A stretch of DNA of 26,788 nt from Pseudomonadota bacterium (GTDB taxonomy: Bacteria > Pseudomonadota > Alphaproteobacteria > Sphingomonadales > Sphingomonadaceae): contig JAEZQR010000334.1 in assembly GCA_023413015.1 (NCBI GenBank), positions 1 through 26,788 of the forward strand. The letters are read 5' to 3'. A program made the translations under genes and the position numbers. The notes under the pieces are model-generated. The model worked only from the letters and a program-made list of their open reading frames with translations. It was not told where the DNA came from and did not search any database. Shown here one piece after another: positions 1-6,860 of the stretch; the first letter of the stretch is position 1; each line of letters begins with the position of its first letter.

Positions 1-223
1 ACCCGAGCGTCACCGGCTGGCCCGGCGCCGGCCGCGCGCTCTCGGCAACGAGCTCAACCCGCGTGTGCTCCAGCTGCACCAACGATTGCGCAAACGCAGC
101 AGCCGGCAGCAGAAGCAGGACAAGGGCAGCAAACAGACGGAGCACGAGCAACCCGCGCAACCCACCATGGTCGAAGGTGTGTGACGCAGAGTTTACCAGA
201 ACGACGTCAGTGGCCCGTGGCAT
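1..223 (-). CDS. DsbD-like protein-disulfide reductase, N-terminal fragment
   Basis: The reading frame opens with ATG at 223-221 and runs off the left edge, giving 74 residues. An AAAGGAG Shine-Dalgarno sequence lies 5 nt before the ATG, which decides the start. The peptide has about 22 hydrophilic residues, then a Leu/Ala-rich hydrophobic stretch ending PAAAFAQ (signal peptide with likely cleavage after Ala), then VELVAESARPAPGQPVTLG. The 'LVAES..PAPGQPVTLGL' opening is typical of the periplasmic N-terminal domain of alphaproteobacterial DsbD/ScsB-like reductases, which pass electrons from cytoplasmic thioredoxin to periplasmic thiols. The transmembrane and thioredoxin domains lie outside the window, so the assignment rests on the N-terminus only. 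The gene is divergent from the histidine kinase at 355. An internal TTG start nearer the signal peptide is possible but has no better ribosome site. Confidence 0.62.
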   Translation of the reverse strand, partial: MPRATDVVLVNSASHTFDHGGLRGLLVLRLFAALVLLLLPAAAFAQSLVQLEHTRVELVAESARPAPGQPVTLG

Positions 224-314
224 GTCTGCTCCTTTCCTTCGGCCCGTGTTTTATGGCGCCTTTTGCGAATCTGGATAAGTGCCGAAGGTCTCGTGCCGGT
301 ACCATGACTTTCGG

Positions 315-341
315 CCTATGGTTAGGTGGTTCAACCTATGG
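315..341 (+). promoter_or_regulatory. Direct repeat CCTATGG, 20-bp period, upstream of the kinase gene
   Basis: CCTATGG occurs at 315-321 and 335-341, exactly 20 bp apart, about two helical turns. It lies in the divergent gap between dsbD and the kinase, just before the favoured start at 355. This spacing suits a dimeric regulator such as the downstream NarL-type protein, but no binding site is known and chance is possible. If translation starts at 304 the repeat would lie inside the gene. Confidence 0.3.
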
Positions 342-354
342 CAAAATTGAACTT

Positions 355-1503
355 ATGGCCGGGTACCTTAGAGATAGGCGTCAGTGGGTTTTCGGTGCCG
401 CAGCGTTGGCGGTCTGGATCGCCTCTGCTTGGCCAATCTTTGAGGCCTTCGCCGCCGACGCCAAGATCCGCGACACACCTGTATCGCCGCTTTGGTTCGT
501 CCCTTTCACGATCTTCGGATTGGGTATCTTCGGAGGGATGGTTCTGAAGCTGCGGCCCAGCATTCAATGGGCGTTACTGTCGGTCGAAGTCGCGGCAGTC
601 ATGGCGATGGCGATCATCATGCCATGGGCGGGGATGTCGCCGTTTCTCATCATCACCGCATGGCAGGTCGGGATGCTCGCCACGCCGGCCAAAGCATTGG
701 GCTGGGTCGTCTTCCAGACGCTGGCGATTATCGGGACACTTGCGCTTTCCACGAATCCCGACCTGTGTTGGGTGCTCACTAAGTCTGCGGCGCTGCAGTG
801 CCTGCTCGTCTTCACGGCCCAGGCACTGCGGAGAGAGGAAGGGACGGCACGACAGCTGGCTCAGACGAACGAGGAGTTGCGCTCGGCTCAGGCGATCATC
901 GCCAGCACCGTCCGGGACGCTGAGCGCCTGCGTATTTCGCGCGAGCTGCATGACGCCTGGGGCCACGAGCTTACCGCCCTCGGCCTGCAACTCGAGATCG
1001 CAAGCCACGTCACTGAGCCCGGCCGAGCGAACGATCATGTGCTGAAGGCGAAGGGATTGGCGCGCGATCTCCTTGCCAAGGTGCGCGACGTCGTTTCCAC
1101 TCTGCGAGAGGCTGAACAGTATGATTTAAAGAGCGCCCTCGAGGCGCTCGCGCAAAGCGTTCCCACGCCGGCCATTCATGTCGACATCGCTCCCGGCGTT
1201 CGGGTCAGCCCTGACCGGGCCCACGCCCTTATCCGTTGTGCGCAGGAAGCCATCACTAACGCCGTAAAGCACTCAGAAGCGTCCAACCTCTGGCTTCAGG
1301 TGCGGCTCGATGATGACGGCGTCCGGCTGGTCGCTCGCAATGACGGCAACGCGCGGTTGACCGCTTCTTCGCCTGGCTCGGGGTTGCTGGGGATGCGCGA
1401 GCGCCTCGAGCAGCTAGGCGGACGTTTGGCGGTGGAGATGGAGGCGGGCGTCGGCTTCACCGTCGATGCCTGGTTGCCTTCAGGTGCGCCCAGAGGCGCA
1501 TGA
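355..1503 (+). CDS. DesK-type sensor histidine kinase
   Basis: Membrane sensor kinase of 382 residues that should autophosphorylate and signal to the NarL-type regulator overlapping its stop codon. The N-terminal half has four to five hydrophobic segments (about residues 11-30, 46-64, 71-92, 95-130 and 145-156) and no large periplasmic domain, as in Bacillus DesK-like sensors. A short coiled coil leads to the HisKA_3 dimerisation box, RELHDAWGHELTALGLQLE, with phosphoacceptor His199. The ATPase domain carries the N box (QEAITNAVKHS) and the G box (GSGLLGMRERL). I chose ATG 355 because the membrane-sensor part starts there, but its ribosome site is weak; ATG 304 or GTG 181 in the same frame cannot be excluded, and GTG 181 would overlap the divergent dsbD start. 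The signal sensed is unknown. Confidence 0.85.
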   Translation: MAGYLRDRRQWVFGAAALAVWIASAWPIFEAFAADAKIRDTPVSPLWFVPFTIFGLGIFGGMVLKLRPSIQWALLSVEVAAVMAMAIIMPWAGMSPFLIITAWQVGMLATPAKALGWVVFQTLAIIGTLALSTNPDLCWVLTKSAALQCLLVFTAQALRREEGTARQLAQTNEELRSAQAIIASTVRDAERLRISRELHDAWGHELTALGLQLEIASHVTEPGRANDHVLKAKGLARDLLAKVRDVVSTLREAEQYDLKSALEALAQSVPTPAIHVDIAPGVRVSPDRAHALIRCAQEAITNAVKHSEASNLWLQVRLDDDGVRLVARNDGNARLTASSPGSGLLGMRERLEQLGGRLAVEMEAGVGFTVDAWLPSGAPRGA

Positions 1504-2144
1504 TTCGAGTCGTCCTCGTCGACGATCAGACTCTCGTTCGCCAGGGCGTGCGCGGCCTGCTCGAACTGGTGCCCGACATAGAGGTGGTCGGCGAGGCGAG
1601 TAATGGCGCGGAGGCACTCGAGAAGGTGCCGGAACTCAAGCCCGACGTCCTCCTCCTCGACATCCGCATGCCCCGGCTCGACGGCATCGGCGTTCTGGAG
1701 GCTCTTCGCGAGAGAGATGAACTGCCGCCTACGCTCGTTCTAACAACGTTTGACGACGGTGACGCGGCGATCGCTGCGATCAAGGCCGGCGCCAGAGGTC
1801 TGATGCTGAAGGATGTGTCGCTCGAGGACCTGACCCAGGCCATTCGCGCCCTTGCCGACAACCGAACGGCCTTTCAGCCCGCCATGACGGAAAGCCTCAT
1901 GGCAGCGCTTCGTCGCGGCTCTCCAGTTTCGTCCGACAACTATGTTGCCGAGCCGCTCACGGACCGTGAAAAAGAGGTGCTGCATCTGATCTGCGCCGGC
2001 TACAGCAACAGGGAGATCGCCGATCTACTGACGCTGGCGGAAGGGACCGTGAAGAACCACGTTTCCAACCTTCTGCTGAAGCTCAATGCCCGCGATCGAA
2101 CTCAGGCAGCGCTCAAAGCCCTACACGAAGGGCACTTGGGCTAG
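1500..2144 (+). CDS. NarL/LuxR-family response regulator
   Basis: Transcription factor of 214 residues, partner of the kinase immediately upstream: its ATG overlaps the kinase stop (ATGA, 1500-1503), so the two are translationally coupled. The receiver domain (about 1-120) has the acidic pair Asp8-Asp9, phosphoacceptor Asp54 in LLLDIRMPRLDG, the Thr82/Thr83 switch region and Lys104 in MLKD. A LuxR-type helix-turn-helix follows at about 149-200 (LTDREKEVLHLICAGYSNREIA ending in TVKNHVSNLLLKL). Length and layout are normal for the family. The targets cannot be read from the sequence; autoregulation of the kinase promoter and control of the divergent dsbD are reasonable guesses only. Confidence 0.93.
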   Translation: MIRVVLVDDQTLVRQGVRGLLELVPDIEVVGEASNGAEALEKVPELKPDVLLLDIRMPRLDGIGVLEALRERDELPPTLVLTTFDDGDAAIAAIKAGARGLMLKDVSLEDLTQAIRALADNRTAFQPAMTESLMAALRRGSPVSSDNYVAEPLTDREKEVLHLICAGYSNREIADLLTLAEGTVKNHVSNLLLKLNARDRTQAALKALHEGHLG

Positions 2145-2351
2145 GAATTGGCATACGCGCCAGGGACGGCAAAAGTGCGGATGCCGGAAGCCTGATCGGC
2201 TCCTGTTGGACCGTTCCAGTTCCGCAGCGCGAGAGCTCGGCTGGCCCGCTAGCAGAGAGTGGGCAGGAGGTCACAGGCCTCGTAATGCCTTTGCTTTAAG
2301 CTCTCTGGCCGCAACCGAGTTAGCCGATGGCGCGGCAAGCCAGTGAAATGT

Positions 2352-2367
2352 CGGGGCTTTCGCCCCG
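2352..2367 (-). terminator. GNRA-loop hairpin downstream of tRNA-Leu
   Basis: On the minus strand a 6-bp stem CGGGGC/GCCCCG closes a GAAA tetraloop and is followed by ACATTT. It lies 46 nt past the tRNA 3' end and could end the tRNA transcript, although the T-tract is weak. It also lies about 200 nt past the response regulator on the other strand. The rest of 2145-2412 shows no convincing gene. Confidence 0.4.
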
Positions 2368-2412
2368 CCATTTCTGGCAGCTAAGTCATTTATTTTGCAG
2401 AGAATAACTGAG

Positions 2413-2499
2413 TGGTGCGGTCGAGAAGACTCGAACTTCCACGGCCTTTCGGCCACAGCGACCTCAACGCTGCGCGTCTACCAGTTCCGCCACGACCGC
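2413..2499 (-). tRNA. tRNA-Leu (anticodon GAG)
   Basis: An 87-nt class II tRNA with CCA encoded. The acceptor stem GCGGTCG (2499-2493) pairs with CGACCGC (2423-2417), followed by discriminator A and CCA. The D arm reads GCGGAACTGGTAGACGC. The anticodon stem CAGCG/CGCTG encloses the loop TTGAGGT, so the anticodon is GAG, reading CUC and CUU leucine codons. The long variable arm GTGGCCGAAAGGCCGT is the leucine/serine-type extra helix, and the T arm is GAAG-TTCGAGT-CTTC. Confidence 0.97.
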
Positions 2500-2507
2500 A
2501 CGTGAAA

Positions 2508-2526
2508 GCGGGCTTTTTGGGCCCGC
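2508..2526 (-). terminator. Probable terminator of the phosphofructokinase gene
   Basis: On the minus strand the stem GCGGGC/GCCCGC with a CCAAAAA loop is followed by TTT. It lies about 63 nt after the phosphofructokinase stop and 8 nt before the tRNA 5' end, so it would separate the two transcripts. The T-tract is short. Confidence 0.45.
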
Positions 2527-2588
2527 CGACCTGGTGAGGCGCGCCGTGTAGCAGAAGGGTTGGGGGGCTGCAACAGGCTCGGTTGCCT

Positions 2589-3686
2589 TCAATAAAGAAA
2601 CATCGGCATGCCCTCGATCCGGGCGAGCTTGGCGCGGTAGGCGTCGCGGTCGTAGAGCGCGGCGACGTCGACGCTCTTGGTGCCGCCGAGCAGCGTGTCC
2701 GCCGGCACGTGCGTGTAGTTGCCGTCCTTCAGCGCCAGCATCCGCCCGTGCCGCTTTTCCTCGATCAGCTGCACCGCGAGCCCGCCGAAGGCGAAGCCGA
2801 CCATTCGGTCGAGCGCGTCGGGCTCACCGGCGCGCATGAGGTAGGCGAGCTCCTGCAGCACGGTGCCATAGCCGGTCCGCGCCTCGATCTCGCGCGCGAG
2901 CCGGAACCCGATGCCGACATCCTCGCGCGCGGTCGCCGAGCGGGCGAGGCCGCCGTTCGAGGCCTCGCCCTCGATCCGCGTGCCTTCCGACACCACCAGC
3001 ACGGCATAGTTGGCGGGGTTGCTGCGCTTGTCCTCGTCGAGCAGCGGCAGCAGCGTGTCGAGCCTGACCGGCACCTCCGCGATCGCGGTGCGGTCGACCT
3101 GGGCGAGGAAGCCGGCGAGCAGCGCGGTCTCGCCGCTTCGCCTTCCGAACAGCTCGACCACCGCGATTCGCTCGTGGCTCTCGGTGGTGGTGCGCAGCCG
3201 CGAGATCGCCTCGACCGACCGGCTGACGGCGGTCGCAAAGCCGATGCAATAGTCGGTGCCGAACACGTCGTTGTCCATCGTCTTGGGCACCGAGATGACC
3301 GGATAGCCGAGGCTGGCGAGATGCGCCGAGAAGCGCAGCGTGCCGTCGCCGCCGAGCGTTACCATCGCATCGACGCCCAGCCGTTCGAGCACGTGCAGCA
3401 CATGGTCCGTCCGGTCGCCGGTCTTCACGGTGCGCGGATCGAGGCGCGACGTATGCAGGATGGTGCCGCCCAGCCGGTCGATGCCGCGCACCCGCTCGCG
3501 GTCGAGCCCGATGGTGTTGGCCGCGACGCTGGTGGGATCGTCGGGGTCCATGTCGAGCAGCCCCTGCCAGCCGCGCCGGAAGCCGATCACCTCCCAGCCG
3601 CGATCGTTAGCGCTCAGCGTGATCGAGCGAATGCACGGATTGAGCCCCGGTACGTCGCCGCCGCCCGTCAGGATACCGATCTTCAT
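2589..3686 (-). CDS. 6-phosphofructokinase, group III type
   Basis: Cytoplasmic enzyme of 365 residues that phosphorylates fructose 6-phosphate to fructose 1,6-bisphosphate. The start MKIGILTGGGDVPGLNP is preceded by GGAGGGCAC, which fixes ATG 3686. Family motifs are the nucleotide loop GGGDVPGLN (8-16), LGGDGT (111-116), the catalytic PKTMDND (134-140) and FGRRSGE (180-186). At the two positions that separate donor types (E. coli 104 and 124) this protein has Gly115 and Lys135. PPi enzymes usually have Asp and Lys, classical bacterial ATP enzymes Gly and Gly; the Gly/Lys pair is known from ATP-using members of the PPi-like subfamily, so ATP is the likelier donor. It stands alone, ends in a hairpin before tRNA-Leu, and has a palindrome-rich region upstream. 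Sphingomonads are thought to rely mainly on the Entner-Doudoroff route, so its role may be conditional. Confidence 0.9.
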   Translation of the reverse strand: MKIGILTGGGDVPGLNPCIRSITLSANDRGWEVIGFRRGWQGLLDMDPDDPTSVAANTIGLDRERVRGIDRLGGTILHTSRLDPRTVKTGDRTDHVLHVLERLGVDAMVTLGGDGTLRFSAHLASLGYPVISVPKTMDNDVFGTDYCIGFATAVSRSVEAISRLRTTTESHERIAVVELFGRRSGETALLAGFLAQVDRTAIAEVPVRLDTLLPLLDEDKRSNPANYAVLVVSEGTRIEGEASNGGLARSATAREDVGIGFRLAREIEARTGYGTVLQELAYLMRAGEPDALDRMVGFAFGGLAVQLIEEKRHGRMLALKDGNYTHVPADTLLGGTKSVDVAALYDRDAYRAKLARIEGMPMFLY

Positions 3687-3852
3687 GTGCCCTCCGCTCG
3701 AACCCACCGCTCTCGCCCGGCTGCTCTAGGCCACAGCCCTTATCCCCGGCCGCCGGGGCGACGATGAGCCTTTCGTCTACACGGAGAGCGCCTCCGCACG
3801 ATAGAGCACCTTGGCCTTCCCGGATTCGCCAATGGGAGGGCCGTGGAGGTGG

Positions 3853-3882
3853 GTGAAGTTCACAAAGTTCACGATCTCGTGA
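3853..3882. promoter_or_regulatory. Paired palindromes, candidate operator
   Basis: GTGAAGTTCAC (3853-3863) is a perfect 5-bp-arm palindrome around one G. It is followed after 5 nt by TCACGATCTCGTGA (3869-3882), perfect 6-bp arms around two bases. Both contain a TCAC half site, and GTTCAC also recurs directly (3858-3863 and 3867-3872). The site is about 170 bp upstream of the phosphofructokinase start. No regulator is identified; the winged-helix protein at 4160 is a neighbouring candidate. Confidence 0.4.
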
Positions 3883-4095
3883 CAAAACCGCCGGGCCTCG
3901 GAAGCTCCGACGCGCCAATGGGTCACTTACAGCGGAGCCGGAGCGATCATGTCGGCCGACGTAAGCAGATTAGGACGGGTGTAGGAAAGCGTTTTCTCGC
4001 CCCTCAAGCTCTCGCCGCACGCCGAGGGCCGCTTTGGATGGAGAGCGGACATCGCAGCATGCCAAGTGGCCTTCATCCGTTAAACACACCTAACG

Positions 4096-4141
4096 TTGGC
4101 GGCTTCGCCAAAGGTGGGCATAGTCCGCCCACCAGCGAAGC
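4096..4141 (+). repeat. Overlapping, mutually exclusive hairpins before the regulator gene
   Basis: Hairpin A is TTGGCG-GCTT-CGCCAA (4096-4111). Hairpin B has an outer stem GCTTCGC (4102-4108) with GCGAAGC (4135-4141) and an inner stem GGTGGGC (4113-4119) with GCCCACC (4127-4133). A and B share 4102-4111 and cannot form together. The structure ends 18 nt before ATG 4160, where it could act in RNA or as an operator. There is no poly-T tract. Confidence 0.45.
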
Positions 4142-4159
4142 GGGGTTGGCAGGTTGCTG

Positions 4160-4537
4160 ATGGAACGAACGGCCGAGGACGAACTGCTGTCATGGGCGCA
4201 GGCGCTTGAAGGCTATGCGCGCGACTGGGATGCGACGTTCGAAAATCGCCCCAACTATTTCACGCAGGAATTCTGGTATCTCCTCGTCGGTTGCCTCGTC
4301 GCCCATTGGCGCGGCCGGCCGATGACCGTCGGCGCGGCCTGCCAGATCATGAAAAGCGGCTCCAACCGGACGCGGGAGGATCGCATCAAGCGCGCCGTCG
4401 ATGATGGGTATCTGACGAAAGAGCGGGCCGGCGACGATGGCAGGTCCGCCATCGTCCGACCCACGCCCCGGCTCGAGAAGATGATGCGCGAGCATCTGGA
4501 GCGGACGTTGCGCGAGGTACGCGAATCGATCGCCTGA
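4160..4537 (+). CDS. Small MarR-like winged-helix regulator
   Basis: Cytoplasmic protein of 125 residues, probably a DNA-binding repressor or activator of the receptor gene downstream. After a helical N-terminus (about 1-45) it has a helix-turn-helix (about 52-85: MTVGAACQIMKSG followed by RTREDRIKRAVDDGYLTKE) and a wing containing the GDDGRSAIV pattern common in MarR proteins, then a C-terminal helix. It is shorter than a classical MarR protein (about 140-150 residues) and lacks an obvious ligand pocket signature. ATG 4160 follows GGCAGG at fair spacing; the upstream in-frame TTG is less likely. Family membership is inferred from pattern; no ligand can be named. Confidence 0.7.
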   Translation: MERTAEDELLSWAQALEGYARDWDATFENRPNYFTQEFWYLLVGCLVAHWRGRPMTVGAACQIMKSGSNRTREDRIKRAVDDGYLTKERAGDDGRSAIVRPTPRLEKMMREHLERTLREVRESIA

Positions 4538-4618
4538 TAGGCGCAAAAGCTGCGGATATTATTGCCCTCATCTCTTCGCTGGACGGAGAAGGTACGGGCA
4601 TTACTGCTGCCTCCGAAC

Positions 4619-4647
4619 GGCCTCCCATAAGGAGAGGCCCGGGGGAG
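4619..4647 (+). promoter_or_regulatory. Hairpin and strong ribosome binding site of the receptor gene
   Basis: GGCCTC (4619-4624) pairs with GAGGCC (4634-4639). Immediately after comes GGGGGAGG (4640-4647), a strong Shine-Dalgarno sequence 6 nt before ATG 4654. The stem borders but does not cover the Shine-Dalgarno bases. Confidence 0.4.
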
Positions 4648-4653
4648 GATATC

Positions 4654-6858
4654 ATGGCGACTTCTTGTGCGATGCCGCTTCTGCGGCGTGGCCTGCATCT
4701 CGGTGCGGCGGTTTCGGTGCTTGCGCTCTCGGTCGGGCTCGGCCCGGTCGATGCGGCTCTGGCGCAGGCCGCGCCAGGCCCCGAGGACGAGGGCATCGGC
4801 GACATCGTCGTCACTGCGCAGCGGCGCGAGGAAAGCCTTCAGGACGTGCCGATCGCGGTCACGGCGCTCGGCGAAAATGCGCTCCGGAACCTCCAGGCCG
4901 ACAATCTCGGCGACCTCGAAGGATCGGTGCCCAACCTCTCGATCCACGTCGGCGACGCGCAGAATGCGGTGGTATATATCCGTGGCGTCGGCCAGATCGA
5001 CTCCCTCGCCTTCGCCGATCCCGGCGTCGGCATCTACGTCGACGATGTCTACCTCGGGCGCGCGCAAGGTGCGTTCCTCGACATCTACGACGTCGAGCGC
5101 GTCGAGGTGCTGCGTGGTCCGCAGGGCACGCTCTACGGCCGCAACACGATCGGCGGCGCCGTGAAGTTCGTATCGAAGCCGTTGACCAACGAGCTGTCCG
5201 GACAGGCGGAGGCAACCGTCGGAAGCTACGACCGGTTCGACCTCAAGGGCACGCTGAACGTGCCGCTCGTCGAGGACCGGCTCCTCGCCAAGGTCGCGGT
5301 CGCCCGGTCGAGCCGCAAGGGCTTCGCCGAGAACGTCGCCACCGGCCAGGACGATGGCGACAAGGACCTTTGGGCAGCCCGTCTCGCGCTGGAATTCCGG
5401 CCGAGCGACATGGTCCGCTTCCGCTTCAACGCCGACATCAGCCGCGACAACCCCGATTTCTCGCGGACGCCCGCGCGGGCGACTCCGGTGCTGGGGCTGG
5501 CGCAGCCAAACGAGGACCCCTTCAAGGTCGACGCCGATTTCAACGATCGTAACTATTTGCGCACGGGCGGCCTCTCGCTGGTGGCGAGCTGGGAAGTCAC
5601 GCCATCGACGGAGCTGAAATCGATCAGCGCTTACCGCGAGCTCGACTACAAGACGAACCTCGACCTCGACGCCACCGCGCTTCCCCTGTTCGGCGTCTAC
5701 GTCGACGAGACGCAGAACCAGTTCAGCCAGGAGCTGCAGCTGGTCCACAGCGGCGAGCGCTTGTCGGCGGTCGCGGGCCTCTTCTACTTCCGTGAGCACG
5801 ACGTGACGCTGAGCGGGCTTTACGGCCCGGCGATCGAACTCGTCACGGGATCGGTCAACGACCAGCACACCGACAGCTATGCCGCGTTCGGTCAGCTCAC
5901 CTACGAGCTCACCGACAAGCTGTCCGCGACGGTCGGCCTCCGCTACACGCACGAGGAGAAGGACTTCGCCCGTACGCAGAAGTTCTTCCCGGCCACGACC
6001 CCCTTCCCGTTCGACTATGACAGCGGCGGTCTGCTCGTCACCGATATCGACACGAGCGGCGACTGGGGCTCGCTTTCGCCGAAGTTCGGGCTCGATTACC
6101 GCTGGTCGGACGATGTCATGACCTACGTCAGCGTCAGCCGCGGCTTCAAGAGCGGCGGCTTCGACGGGCGCTCGAACGACGCACGCGGCGCGCAGCCCTA
6201 TGATCCCGAGACGATGTGGTCATACGAGCTCGGCTTGAAGTCGAGCCTGCTCGACCGGCGTCTCACCGCCAACTTCGCGGTCTTCCAGAACGACTATAAG
6301 GACCTCCAGCTCTCGAGCTTCGTCGCCGATGCGAGCGGCAACTTCGCGGCCCTGTTCACCAATGCCGGCAAGGCCCGCATCCGCGGCGCGGAGGTCGAGC
6401 TCGCCGCGCGCCCGTTCGCCGGGCTCTCGCTCAATGGCACGGTCGGCTATCTCGACGGCGAGTATCTCGAATATATCGGCCCCGGCGGCGTGGACATCAG
6501 CGACCAGCGCGAGCTGGTGAATGCGCCGCGCTGGACGGTTCGTGTCGGCGGCACCTACGACATCGCGCTCGGAAGTGCCGGCGCCCTCGTCCTCGGCGCC
6601 GATGCCTCGCATCGCTCGAAGGTCTACACGGTCGTCAGCAGCAGCGAGGTCCTGGCGCAGGACGCGACGACGCTCATCGACGCGTTCGTCCGCTTCGAGC
6701 CGGTGAGCGAGCGATGGTGGCTGTCGGCGGGCGTGAAGAACCTGACCGACAAGCGCTACATCTCGCACGGCTTCGATCTGAGTGACTCGCTCGGCTATCA
6801 GCTCGCCTACTATGGCGACCCGCGCACCTACAACTTCACCTTCGGCGTGCGGTTCTAG
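4654..6858 (+). CDS. TonB-dependent outer membrane receptor
   Basis: Outer membrane transporter of 734 residues that brings a scarce or large substrate into the periplasm using TonB energy. A signal peptide (about 1-37, ending ALAQA) is followed by a TonB-box-like start and plug domain: DIVVTAQRREESLQDVPIAV, then YIRGVG, VGIYVDDVYLGR and VERVEVLRGPQGTLYGRN (plug end near 170). The remaining 560 residues are beta-barrel, with YTHEEKDF and the conserved SRGFKSGGFDGR, ending in the aromatic C-terminus FGVRF typical of outer membrane insertion. This is the large proteobacterial class annotated as iron-complex receptors but often used by sphingomonads for carbon compounds. The esterase starts 2 nt after the stop, and the enzyme neighbours favour an organic substrate over a siderophore. 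Substrate identity is unknown. Confidence 0.95.
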   Translation: MATSCAMPLLRRGLHLGAAVSVLALSVGLGPVDAALAQAAPGPEDEGIGDIVVTAQRREESLQDVPIAVTALGENALRNLQADNLGDLEGSVPNLSIHVGDAQNAVVYIRGVGQIDSLAFADPGVGIYVDDVYLGRAQGAFLDIYDVERVEVLRGPQGTLYGRNTIGGAVKFVSKPLTNELSGQAEATVGSYDRFDLKGTLNVPLVEDRLLAKVAVARSSRKGFAENVATGQDDGDKDLWAARLALEFRPSDMVRFRFNADISRDNPDFSRTPARATPVLGLAQPNEDPFKVDADFNDRNYLRTGGLSLVASWEVTPSTELKSISAYRELDYKTNLDLDATALPLFGVYVDETQNQFSQELQLVHSGERLSAVAGLFYFREHDVTLSGLYGPAIELVTGSVNDQHTDSYAAFGQLTYELTDKLSATVGLRYTHEEKDFARTQKFFPATTPFPFDYDSGGLLVTDIDTSGDWGSLSPKFGLDYRWSDDVMTYVSVSRGFKSGGFDGRSNDARGAQPYDPETMWSYELGLKSSLLDRRLTANFAVFQNDYKDLQLSSFVADASGNFAALFTNAGKARIRGAEVELAARPFAGLSLNGTVGYLDGEYLEYIGPGGVDISDQRELVNAPRWTVRVGGTYDIALGSAGALVLGADASHRSKVYTVVSSSEVLAQDATTLIDAFVRFEPVSERWWLSAGVKNLTDKRYISHGFDLSDSLGYQLAYYGDPRTYNFTFGVRF

Positions 6859-6860
6859 CC

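Larger units (their letters stand above)
3687..4159. other. 473-bp gene-free region with palindromes
   Basis: I see no credible gene between the phosphofructokinase start and the regulator at 4160. A rightward open frame covering 3843-4160 has no ribosome site, no recognisable motif and atypical composition. The stretch is less GC-biased than its neighbours. It carries two adjacent palindromes (3853-3882) and overlapping hairpins (4096-4141), listed separately, and must also hold the promoters of both flanking genes. Confidence 0.6.

Noticed and set aside
2145..2499. tRNA-Leu as an integration site for a mobile element on its 3' side
   Set aside because: I found no direct copy of the tRNA 3' end in the adjoining sequence and no integrase gene in the window.
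2583..3767. Long rightward open frame of 394 codons antisense to the phosphofructokinase gene
   Set aside because: It is a high-GC shadow: the opposite strand encodes all motifs of a known enzyme family, and the frame here has low-complexity Arg/Val/Asp-rich sequence and no ribosome site.
4079..4141. Resemblance to an integron attC site (GTTAAAC, ACCTAAC and nested hairpins)
   Set aside because: The two core-like heptamers are in the wrong order and only 2 nt apart, and no integron cassette structure surrounds them.
3843..4160. Possible 105-residue gene in the gene-free stretch
   Set aside because: No Shine-Dalgarno sequence, no motif, and it runs across the palindromes and hairpins.
4255..5952. 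Leftward open frame of 565 codons over the TonB-dependent receptor
   Set aside because: Shadow of the receptor and regulator genes; composition is Arg/Asp/Val-rich and no domain is seen.
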